A DNA stretch of 31,675 bases from JBDLSY01 sp041170585 (GTDB taxonomy: Bacteria; Pseudomonadota; Gammaproteobacteria; Burkholderiales; Burkholderiaceae_C): positions 1 to 31,675 of the forward strand of contig JBEDNN010000049.1 of assembly GCA_041170585.1 (NCBI GenBank), read 5' to 3'. Made by a program: the position numbers and the translations under genes. Below, piece after piece: positions 25,521-31,675 of the stretch. Every line of letters starts with the position of its first letter. Within the stretch, counting starts at the first letter, position 1. The notes beneath the pieces were generated by a model. That model had not been told where the DNA came from. It was given only the letters and a program-made list of their open reading frames with translations, and ran no database searches.

Positions 25521-25579
25521 ATTAATTAAGCATCAAATAATCATCAAATAAGTATTAACTAAAAAATAAGGAAAATAAT

Positions 25580-26161
25580 ATGGGCAATCGATTATCTAGT
25601 ATTGTAACTCGCACAGGCGATGATGGTACAACGGGTTTAGGCGATGGTACTCGTGTCCGTAAAGATACTATTCGTGTTCATGCTATGGGCGATGTAGACG
25701 AACTAAACTCTCATATTAGTGTTTTAAGGGCAATAGGTACTCCAAATATACCCGCTTTAATAGATGAGTTATTAGGTAATATCCAAAATGATTTATTTGA
25801 TATGGGCAGTGAACTGTGTATCCCAGGGTATACGATGATGACCGCCTGTTATATTACACGCTTAGAAACAGCATTAGCGACCTACAATGCCCAGTTGCCT
25901 AAATTAGCAGAGTTTATTTTACCGGGTGGTTCTTCAGCAGCAGCACAAGCTCACGTTTGCCGTACAGTAGCCCGCCGTGCGGAACGTTCAGTTGTTACAT
26001 TAAGCAATGAACTTGATTCGCAATTGGCAGACACAGCACGCCTATATTTAAACCGTTTATCAGATTTATTATTCGTTTTAGCTAGGGTGTTGAACCGAGT
26101 TGAAGGTACTGACGCTGTTGGTGACGTATTATGGGTTCCACGCAAAAATGCTATAGATTGA
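25580..26161 (+). CDS. Cob(I)alamin adenosyltransferase, PduO type
   Basis: This enzyme transfers the adenosyl group of ATP to cob(I)alamin to make adenosylcobalamin. The 193 residues show the N-terminal ATP-binding TRTGDDGTTGLGDGTRVRKD, DVDELNSHI, LPGGSSAAAQAH, the CRTVARRAERSVV helix and the ending VLWVP. All are characteristic of the PduO/MMAB family, and the length is normal. AAGGA lies 9 bases before the ATG. No cobalamin riboswitch is seen upstream. Confidence 0.93.
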   Translation: MGNRLSSIVTRTGDDGTTGLGDGTRVRKDTIRVHAMGDVDELNSHISVLRAIGTPNIPALIDELLGNIQNDLFDMGSELCIPGYTMMTACYITRLETALATYNAQLPKLAEFILPGGSSAAAQAHVCRTVARRAERSVVTLSNELDSQLADTARLYLNRLSDLLFVLARVLNRVEGTDAVGDVLWVPRKNAID

Positions 26162-26344
26162 TTTGAGACAATTTTAAAATAAATGACGACATAAGAAGTA
26201 ATTTCACACTATGTTATGTTAATATTTGACTTCACCCTTTGAGGTAAAATTTCTACAATGGCTAATTAATAATTAGCTATGGCTTGATTCCTGTCTTAAT
26301 CAAGCCAGCGTAGTGGTAGTTTAATAATAAATATAAACACGTTG

Positions 26345-26416
26345 ATGACACGCACTAACTGCTTCGCTTTAGCCAATCTTGTGCTAACACCAATGAATCT
26401 CTTGCTACTGGGATAA
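26345..26416 (+). CDS. Leucine leader peptide for leuA attenuation
   Basis: This 23-codon frame has seven Leu codons and ends MNLLLLG-stop. The codons are TTA, CTT, CTA, then CTC-TTG-CTA-CTG in a row, so all six leucine codons occur. When charged tRNA-Leu is short, the ribosome would stall on the run of four (26399-26410), which forms one arm of the hairpin 26406-26423. There is no clear ribosome binding site before the ATG at 26345; an internal ATG at 26393 gives only MNLLLLG. Function is inferred from position and codon content. It plays the part of E. coli LeuL without obvious sequence similarity beyond the Leu run. Confidence 0.65.
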   Translation: MTRTNCFALANLVLTPMNLLLLG

Positions 26417-26462
26417 CCCAGTACGCACATACACTCTCTTTTTGATTGTTATTGACCTGTTT

Positions 26463-26487
26463 CACCTCATTAATTTAAGGTGTTTTT
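26463..26487 (+). terminator. Candidate attenuator terminator before leuA
   Basis: The stem CACCT (26463-26467) / AGGTG (26478-26482) has a 10-base A+T loop and a TTTTT tail (26483-26487). It is short, so weak alone, but sits 47 bases after the leader peptide stop. An ACCT at 26456-26459 could compete for AGGT as an alternative pairing. Confidence 0.35.
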
Positions 26488-26640
26488 AATGTCTATTTAA
26501 TCAATCATTCAACTAAATTACCTATTTTTATTGATTGACTTATTGATTGATGTATTGATGTATTGATGTATTGATTTGTTTATTATTTATTTATATTTAT
26601 ATTACTTACTGATATTGACTTCTTATACAAGGAAACGACC

Positions 26641-28263
26641 ATGAGTTTGATTCAAAAAAACTTGTCAGATAATGTACTTACTTTACCTGGCTTTACTGAT
26701 AACTTAATTATTTTTGACACTACTTTACGCGATGGTGAGCAAAGTCCTGGTGCATCTATGACCCGCGATGAAAAATTACGAATTGCCAAGCAACTTGAAA
26801 AATTACGTGTAGATGTTATTGAAGCAGGCTTTGCTGCCAGTAGCAAAGGTGATTTTGAGGCGGTACAGTTAATCGCTAATACTATTAAAGAATCAACGGT
26901 TTGTAGTTTAGCTCGTGCCAATGAAAAAGATATTATTGAAGCGGCAAATGCCCTAAAAGGGGCTGAATCAGCACGTATTCATACATTTATTGCCACGAGT
27001 GCTTTGCATATGGAGCATAAATTACGTATGAGTCCAGACCAAGTATTAGCACAAGCCATAAAAGCAGTTCGTCTTGCCCGTCAATACACAGACAACATTG
27101 AGTTTAGTCCTGAAGATGGCTATCGTAGCGACCCTGATTTTTTATGCCGCGTGTTAGAAGCAGTGATTACTGAAGGTGCGACTACTATTAATGTTCCCGA
27201 TACTGTGGGCTATGCAGTACCAGAGTTATATGGACAGTTTTTTAAAATGCTTCGTGAGCGTATCCCTAATAGCGATAAAGTTGTTTGGAGTGCGCATTGC
27301 CATAATGATTTAGGTATGGCGGTGGCAAATAGTTTAGCGGCCGTAAAAATAGGTGGAGCAAGACAAATAGAGTGTACGATTAATGGTTTAGGTGAGCGTG
27401 CGGGTAACTGTAGTTTAGAAGAAGTAGTCATGGCTGTTCGTACACGCAAAGATTATTTTAATTTGGCGTTAAGAATTGATGCGACACAAATTGTGCCTGC
27501 GAGTCGCATGGTGAGTCAAACGACCGGTTTTGTGGTGCAGCCCAATAAGGCTGTAGTTGGAGCAAATGCGTTTGCCCACACTAGCGGCATACACCAAGAT
27601 GGTGTGCTTAAAAACCGTGAAACGTACGAGATTATGCGGGCTGAAGATGTTGGCTGGAATAGCAATAAAATTGTGTTGGGTAAATTAAGTGGAAGAAATG
27701 CTTTCAAACAACGCTTACATGAGTTAGGTTTAGATTTAAGCAGTGAACAGGCTGCAAATGAAGCTTTTTTACGTTTTAAAGATTTAGCTGATCGAAAAAG
27801 TGAAATTTATGACGAAGACATTATCGCTTTGGTTAGCGATGAATTAAATAGCCATACGTATCAACAAGGCAGTACTGATTACCAAGAATACTATCGTTTT
27901 ATTTCTTTGTCACAAAAGTCTGAAACAGGTGAACAGCCACAAGCAAGTGTCGTTTTTGCTAAAGGAGAGATTGAACACCTTGCCAGTAGTACAGGTAATG
28001 GCCCTGTAGATGCTAGCTTAAAAGCGATTGAGTCGCATATTAATAGCGGGGCAGAGATGGTGCTTTACAGTGTAAATGCTATCAGTGGTAATACTGAAAG
28101 TCAGGCGGAGGTCACTGTACGATTGACTAAAGGCGGCCGTATTGTGAACGGAGTTGGGGCAGATCCTGATATTGTAGTCGCCAGTGCAAAGGCTTATTTA
28201 TCAGCCTTAAACAAGCTACACACTGTAGAAAAATTAAATCCACAAACCAGTGAGACTGTTTAA
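26641..28263 (+). CDS. leuA: 2-isopropylmalate synthase
   Basis: LeuA condenses acetyl-CoA with 2-ketoisovalerate, the first step of leucine synthesis. The 540 residues show the DRE-TIM start FDTTLRDGEQSPGASM (D26; R30 and D31), metal-binding HCHNDLGMAVANS, NGLGERAGN, SGIHQDGVLKN and the C-terminal regulatory LeuA dimer domain (about 395-530, including GNGPVDASLKAIESH), which gives leucine feedback inhibition. Length and motifs are of the long bacterial form. The ribosome binding site is AAGGAA. Preceded by a Leu-rich leader peptide, it is likely also controlled by attenuation. It runs convergently into ssrA, 21 bases away. Confidence 0.96.
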   Translation: MSLIQKNLSDNVLTLPGFTDNLIIFDTTLRDGEQSPGASMTRDEKLRIAKQLEKLRVDVIEAGFAASSKGDFEAVQLIANTIKESTVCSLARANEKDIIEAANALKGAESARIHTFIATSALHMEHKLRMSPDQVLAQAIKAVRLARQYTDNIEFSPEDGYRSDPDFLCRVLEAVITEGATTINVPDTVGYAVPELYGQFFKMLRERIPNSDKVVWSAHCHNDLGMAVANSLAAVKIGGARQIECTINGLGERAGNCSLEEVVMAVRTRKDYFNLALRIDATQIVPASRMVSQTTGFVVQPNKAVVGANAFAHTSGIHQDGVLKNRETYEIMRAEDVGWNSNKIVLGKLSGRNAFKQRLHELGLDLSSEQAANEAFLRFKDLADRKSEIYDEDIIALVSDELNSHTYQQGSTDYQEYYRFISLSQKSETGEQPQASVVFAKGEIEHLASSTGNGPVDASLKAIESHINSGAEMVLYSVNAISGNTESQAEVTVRLTKGGRIVNGVGADPDIVVASAKAYLSALNKLHTVEKLNPQTSETV

Positions 28264-28284
28264 TGTATTACTGATATCAAATTT

Positions 28285-28646
28285 TGGTGGAGGCGGGGGG
28301 AATTGAACCCCCGTCCGCAAGCCCTATCCAAGTTGCTCTACGTACGTGTTTTACAAATTTGTTTTAACCAATCAAATCGCCTGTAAACGGGCTATTATGA
28401 CCAGCGATTAACCTTAAGTTTAGCGTTGTGTTAAGTTAACCAACACATTGCGATTCTTATAAAATGACACCACAGTAAGTTTCCTTACCCAGCTTAAAGA
28501 CTCGCTGGTGTGGCGCTGGCAGCTTACGCTGCTAGTGCAAATTGTTTATCGTTTGCGTTTGTTTGTTTTGTAGCTGATTTACGAGTATCTACCACTCGGT
28601 ACGCACAATCCTGTGTTTAAACCCACGTCGAAGCCAGGTCGCCCCC
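28285..28646 (-). ncRNA. ssrA: tmRNA (transfer-messenger RNA), one-piece
   Basis: This 362-nt RNA rescues stalled ribosomes and tags their products. The 5' end reads GGGGGCGACCTGGCTTCGACG, with GGGGGCG as the acceptor strand. It pairs with CGCCTCC near the 3' end, followed by A and encoded CCA (28285-28287). The T arm GGGGG-TTCAATT-CCCCC is clear. The tag frame (28556 down to 28524) starts at GCA and encodes ANDKQFALAA then TAA, ending in the usual protease signal LAA. It is one-piece, as in most proteobacteria. A TATATT about 10 bases upstream of the 5' end could be its -10 box. Confidence 0.96.
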
Positions 28647-28669
28647 ATAAAATAATAATATACCCTATA

Positions 28670-29233
28670 TTATAACTGTTTAGTTAATTTAGCTGCTTTA
28701 TTTTGTGCAAATTCAACTGGACGCATAGCACTGGCTACTTTATCTAACACACCATTAACATATTTATAAGCGTCATTGCCGCCATATAATTTACTTATTT
28801 CTACGGCTTCATTAATGACTACGCGTAAGGGCATTTCTAAACAAAAGACTAATTCATAAGTTCCAAGTAATAACAGGCTATGTTCAACAGGACTTAGCTC
28901 ATTAGGCTTTCTATCAATATGTTTTGAAAAAATATCGCGCAGTTGTATGACATGTTCAATTACACCTTGTAATAATTGTTTAAATAAATCAGTATCACAA
29001 TGTGAAAATTCATCAAAATTACTTAAATAAGCCTCAATTACACCGCTAGAACCTGCTGATAAAGCTGCACTATCACGCTCGTGGTTCATTAACCACGTGT
29101 ATAAACCTTGTACAACACATTCACGGCTACGACGACGCGCACCACGGTTACTTTTTTTGGCAGTAACTTCAGTTTGAAGCCCCAGTTTATCGGCTGCATT
29201 AGGGGTCAAAGTAGGTAAAGTATGGCTAATCAT
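28670..29233 (-). CDS. nusB: Transcription antitermination factor NusB
   Basis: NusB binds boxA RNA with NusE (S10) in rRNA antitermination. The start chosen is ATG 29233, giving 187 residues; a TTG 10 codons earlier extends the frame but has no ribosome binding site. The domain spans residues about 28-175: ARRRSRECVVQGLYTWLM, LSPVEHSLLLLGTYEL, MPLRVVINEAVEISKLYGG and YKYVNGVLDKVA, the full NusB pattern. The N-terminal 25 residues and the Lys-rich C terminus are extra relative to the roughly 140-residue family norm. It lies after ribH, as is common. Confidence 0.94.
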   Translation of the reverse strand: MISHTLPTLTPNAADKLGLQTEVTAKKSNRGARRRSRECVVQGLYTWLMNHERDSAALSAGSSGVIEAYLSNFDEFSHCDTDLFKQLLQGVIEHVIQLRDIFSKHIDRKPNELSPVEHSLLLLGTYELVFCLEMPLRVVINEAVEISKLYGGNDAYKYVNGVLDKVASAMRPVEFAQNKAAKLTKQL

Positions 29234-29293
29234 TCGTATATTCTTTATATAAAGTAAGGTCAAATAACAAATATTAATAAATATTAATAAGGG

Positions 29294-29893
29294 TTATTTT
29301 ATTTTTATAATGCGTTTTAATGCAGAGATTGAGGATAATTTAATCACTGGTAATGACAGTTGTTGTAATATTTTATCACTGACATCTAAATGGCTATCTT
29401 CATCAGATTCAGTATCGGCAGTATTGTTATCATCAATTGACAAATCAATGCACATATTCGCCATTTCTACCGCAACACGAGCGCAATCGGCACCTTTTTC
29501 CAGTACGCGAGATTGGGCTTGTTCATCAGTATTGACTGTTAAAACACCATTAGCGATGGGTATGCTTTCATCTAAACTGATGCGACTGATGCCCGCAGCC
29601 ATTTCGTTAGAAACCACTTCAAAATGATAGGTATCACCGCGAATAACCGCACCTAAAGCGATTAATGCGTTAAATTCACCCAATTGAGCTAATTTTTGTA
29701 AAGCCAAAGGTATCTCTAATGCACCAGCTACACTTAAAACAATAATATTGTCTTCGGCAACAGATAGACGTTCTAATTCATGCATGCAACTGTTTAATAA
29801 AGCATTACCAATGTCTGAATTAAAGCGCGCCATAACAATCGCAATACGCAGTTGTTCACCATTTAAGTCAGCTTGATATAAATCAATGTTCAT
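29294..29893 (-). CDS. ribH: 6,7-dimethyl-8-ribityllumazine synthase with C-terminal extension
   Basis: This is the penultimate enzyme of riboflavin synthesis. The core spans residues 1-152: IAIVMARFNSDIGNALL, the VAGALEIPLA substrate loop, GAVIRGDTYHFEVVSNE with catalytic H90, and CARVAVEMANM. The usual length is about 155, but this protein has 199. The extra 45 or so residues begin with an acidic, Asp/Glu-rich linker (TESDEDSHLD, about 161-170), then a hydrophobic KLSSISALKRI end. It is in frame and intact, and the purpose is unknown. AAGGA lies five bases before the ATG at 29893. Confidence 0.94.
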   Translation of the reverse strand: MNIDLYQADLNGEQLRIAIVMARFNSDIGNALLNSCMHELERLSVAEDNIIVLSVAGALEIPLALQKLAQLGEFNALIALGAVIRGDTYHFEVVSNEMAAGISRISLDESIPIANGVLTVNTDEQAQSRVLEKGADCARVAVEMANMCIDLSIDDNNTADTESDEDSHLDVSDKILQQLSLPVIKLSSISALKRIIKIK

Positions 29894-29946
29894 AAAAGTC
29901 CTTAAAAAACTTTAAAAAATTTTTAAAAAAACGTATTTAAATATTA

Positions 29947-30060
29947 GGTAATGTTCAAATAGCACTGATACAAGAAATTTAATAATTAAGAAGTAATTAG
30001 TAAAATCACTAAGACAACACACCAATATAAATATTGTAAAAGTTAAAATTTAACATTACC
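29947..30060 (-). mobile_element. MITE-like element, copy B
   Basis: This 114-base non-coding element is inverted relative to the copy at 12057-12170 and matches it at 108 of 114 positions. The ends are GGTAATGTT...AACATTACC. The 8-bp target duplication AAATATTA flanks it at 29939-29946 and 30061-30068. It sits between ribB and ribH in their shared direction. The two targets (AAATATAA, AAATATTA) suggest a preferred AAATATWA site. Confidence 0.9.
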
Positions 30061-30145
30061 AAATATTATTACTTTATTATTTTATTATTTTATTACTCGC
30101 ATATAAATATAAAATATATGTTTTATGAGCCATAGTTTATAGTCT

Positions 30146-31297
30146 TTAAGGCGTTAAAAATCCTGTAATTTCTAAACCAAAGCCACTCATACTAGGCATT
30201 TTGGTCGGATTAGTCATTAAACGCATTTTACGAACACCTAAAGATTTCAAAATATGTGCCCCTAAACCATAAGTGCGTAAGTCTAATGGTTTAGACGGTT
30301 TACTAATAATAGGCTGCGGTATAAATTTACCTAATAATCCAGAAGTTGATTCTTCGCAATTTAACAATACAAGCACACCGACTGAACTAGTGGCAATAGT
30401 TTGCAAAGCCTGTAGTAAAGACCAAGTATGCTGACTATTTGAATTTAACCAATCTAATGTAGACAAAGGTTCATGGACACGGACTAATACATCTACATTA
30501 TCATTGGGTTCACCACGTAATAAAGCTAAATGTGTTTGTTGAGTGGGCGTATCTGTATATACCACACAGGTAAATTCGCCAAAAGGAGTTGTTAATTGAC
30601 GGCGTGCTTGTTCCTTTACTAAGCTTTCGTGGTGGGCACGGTATTCAATTAAATCAGCAATAGTACCTATTTTTAAACTGTGTTGTGCCGCAAATGGTAC
30701 CAAATCAGGTAGACGTGCCATTGTGCCATCGTCATTTAAAATTTCACAAATAACAGCAGCAGGACTGCTACCAGCCATACGTGCTAAGTCACAGCCTGCT
30801 TCGGTATGGCCTGCTCGTACTAACACACCACCATTAACCGCTTTTAAAGGAAAAATATGGCCTGGCTGGACAATATCAGTTGATTTAGCGTGTTTAGCAA
30901 CGGCGGCTAAAATAGTCACTGCACGGTCTTGAGCCGAGATACCTGTTGTAACGCCTTCAGCGGCTTCAATACTGACTGTAAAATTAGTGCCGTATGAACT
31001 GCCGTTAGCAGCGGTCATCATGGGTAGTTTTAGTTGTTCACACCGTTCGGCAGTTAAAGTCAAGCAAATTAAACCCCGCCCGTAACGGGCCATAAAATTA
31101 ATGGCTTCAGGTGTTACGTGGTCGGCTGCCATTAATAAATCACCTTCATTTTCACGGTCTTCGTCGTCTACCACGACTACCATACGGCCTGCGGCAAGTT
31201 CGGCAACGATTTCTTCCACTGAAGAAAGGTGTGTATTAGTGTTAGCCAAAGCAGTGTGATTATCTGCACTGGGCTTAATAAAATAAGATAAAGTCAT
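30146..31297 (-). CDS. ribBA: 3,4-dihydroxy-2-butanone-4-phosphate synthase with degenerate RibA-like tail
   Basis: The N-terminal RibB domain (about 24-225) converts ribulose 5-phosphate to the four-carbon riboflavin precursor and is intact: VVVDDEDRENEGD with D44-D45-E46 and E51, then RAGHTEAGCDL with H164 and E166. The C-terminal domain (about 230-383) resembles GTP cyclohydrolase II. However, it lacks the zinc-binding Cys triad and the SECLTGD segment; VRVHEPLSTLDWLNSNS stands in its place. The end DLRTYGLGAHILKSLGVRKM is kept. This is the RibBX form, known with an inactive RibA part in several proteobacteria, so a separate ribA should exist elsewhere. No FMN riboswitch is seen upstream. 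Confidence 0.9.
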   Translation of the reverse strand: MTLSYFIKPSADNHTALANTNTHLSSVEEIVAELAAGRMVVVVDDEDRENEGDLLMAADHVTPEAINFMARYGRGLICLTLTAERCEQLKLPMMTAANGSSYGTNFTVSIEAAEGVTTGISAQDRAVTILAAVAKHAKSTDIVQPGHIFPLKAVNGGVLVRAGHTEAGCDLARMAGSSPAAVICEILNDDGTMARLPDLVPFAAQHSLKIGTIADLIEYRAHHESLVKEQARRQLTTPFGEFTCVVYTDTPTQQTHLALLRGEPNDNVDVLVRVHEPLSTLDWLNSNSQHTWSLLQALQTIATSSVGVLVLLNCEESTSGLLGKFIPQPIISKPSKPLDLRTYGLGAHILKSLGVRKMRLMTNPTKMPSMSGFGLEITGFLTP

Positions 31298-31368
31298 TGT
31301 GTGATTTTACCTTATGACTGAACTAAACTAAAAATATTACTGGTTAATATTTTTCAAAACTGTTGTTG

Positions 31369-31477
31369 AATCAGGATTTTTAAGATTAAAAGATAAACAA
31401 ATAAACAGGATTTAAAAAATATAAAAATATAAAAATATAAATATTTTGAATATCTTTAAATTTTGAAAATCCTGATT
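31369..31477. repeat. 12-base inverted repeat upstream of ribB
   Basis: AATCAGGATTTT (31369-31380) and AAAATCCTGATT (31466-31477) are perfect inverted copies 85 bases apart, with partial similarity extending outward and inward. A further AACAGGATTTAAAA copy lies at 31404-31417. The repeated CAGGATT core resembles dispersed CAGGATT/AATCCTG intergenic repeats seen in many bacteria. No gene lies in 31298-31493. Confidence 0.6.
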
Positions 31478-31493
31478 TTAACTATTATTTTGT

Positions 31494-31675
31494 TTAACGT
31501 CCTTTTTCAGATTGAGTAATTAAGTACATCAAATTAAAGCCCAACGCCCGTGCGGCTACGCGGTGCAAAGGTTCCATTGTCGCCGTATTTGTTACGGTTG
31601 CATCGGCTGCAATCGTTAAACGGCGTTTTGGCGTAGTGTTGTGCTTTTCATCGTCCTCAATAAATTTATGGTGGT
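31494..31675 (-). CDS. 3' end of an unrecognised gene (partial)
   Basis: This frame enters the window at 31675 and ends with a TAA at 31494-31496, giving the last 59 residues of a protein. The visible part includes HKFIEDDEKHN, then KRRLTIAADATV and ALGFNLMYLITQSEKGR. It has no stop within the window and a clear coding look, but I do not recognise it. The charged start followed by a mildly hydrophobic helix could be a soluble protein. It lies upstream of ribB in the same direction, 196 bases apart. Confidence 0.6.
   Translation of the reverse strand, partial: HHKFIEDDEKHNTTPKRRLTIAADATVTNTATMEPLHRVAARALGFNLMYLITQSEKGR

Larger units (their letters stand above)
26162..26640 (+). promoter_or_regulatory. 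leuA leader region
   Basis: This 479-base region before leuA holds no large gene. It shows hairpin GCTAATT/AATTAGC (26261-26277) and stem GGCTTGATT/AATCAAGCC (26281-26289 with 26298-26306). A short Leu-rich frame (26345-26416) ends in hairpin TACTGGG/CCCAGTA (26406-26423), which overlaps its last Leu codons. A weak CACCT/AGGTG stem with TTTTT follows (26463-26487). The order fits ribosome-mediated leucine attenuation. A TTGACT (26226-26231) and TACAAT (26254-26259) lie too far apart (22 bases) to be called a promoter. Confidence 0.6.

Noticed and set aside
25441..25560. Possible CRISPR-like tandem repeats
   Set aside because: The repeats are 18 bases, back to back with no spacers, and fully A+T-rich. 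No cas genes are near.
26226..26259. TTGACT...TACAAT promoter for the leuA leader
   Set aside because: The spacing is 22 bases, well outside the usual 16-18; other pairs in the region are no better.
26300..26340. tRNA-like AGCGTAGTGGTAG stretch before the leucine leader
   Set aside because: No cloverleaf can be drawn around it; there is no T arm or acceptor stem partner.
28285..28646. tmRNA used as the attachment site of an integrated element
   Set aside because: tmRNA is a common integration target, but no integrase or duplicated 3' end is seen here, and leuA follows directly and intact.
29234..29263. TTG start 10 codons upstream for nusB
   Set aside because: No ribosome binding site, and the extra residues are not part of the family. 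ATG 29233 is preceded by an AAAGAA-like site.
31298..31493. FMN riboswitch upstream of ribB
   Set aside because: The conserved AGGGGCGGGG-type and CCCCACCGG-type FMN segments are absent.

Overview
The window comes from an A+T-rich bacterial chromosome, most likely a beta- or gammaproteobacterium. The support for this is a one-piece tmRNA, a dcd of the pseudomonad/betaproteobacterial type, the CP-ATP-grasp / alpha-E / transglutaminase / Anbu gene set, a RibB with a degenerate RibA-like tail next to ribH and nusB, and an apbC-like gene of the Mrp family. The species cannot be named from the sequence.

Layout. 1-4380: apbC and parE on the plus strand, then a TraX-family membrane protein on the minus strand. 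4558-20473: a plus-strand type IV secretion (T4SS) island. It starts with five tandem, diverged paralogues of about 315 residues with signal peptides (4558-9403), followed by virB6, virB1, two virB2 pilins, virB3, virB4, a large virB7-like lipoprotein, virB8, virB9, virB10 and virB11. 20470-25397: dcd overlaps the end of virB11, then CP-ATP-grasp, alpha-E, transglutaminase and the Anbu protease. 25580-28263: a PduO-type cobalamin adenosyltransferase and leuA, which has a leucine-rich leader peptide in its 479-base upstream region. 28285-31675, minus strand: ssrA (tmRNA), nusB, ribH, ribB/RibA-like fusion, and the 3' end of an unrecognised gene.

The T4SS has an inner-membrane and ATPase set (VirB3, VirB4, VirB6, VirB8, VirB11), a core complex (VirB7, VirB9, VirB10), a peptidoglycan hydrolase (VirB1) and pilins (VirB2 twice). 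No VirD4 coupling protein, relaxase or conventional single VirB5 is present. The five paralogues occupy the slot just before virB6, where virB5 normally lies. They share a conserved Trp, a Cys pair spaced 17-23 residues, a T[IM]G..x.A[RK] block and a C-terminal proline-aromatic motif. My leading reading is an expanded, VirB5-like, surface-exposed family, analogous to the repeated pilus-component genes of the Bartonella Trw system. This is inference. TraX, which acetylates pilin in the F system, lies beside the island and may act on the VirB2 proteins.

Other structure: two 114-bp copies of a MITE-like element (12057-12170 and 29947-30060) match at 108 of 114 positions, are inverted relative to each other, have GGTAATGTT ends, and are each flanked by a perfect 8-bp target duplication. 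There are also strong terminators after the first virB2 and after virB3, and several small intergenic repeats. The T4SS region is visibly poorer in G+C than the housekeeping genes (for example 16 of 60 bases in 4861-4920 against 28 of 60 in 26941-27000), which fits horizontal acquisition between apbC and dcd, genes that are neighbours in Pseudomonas and relatives.
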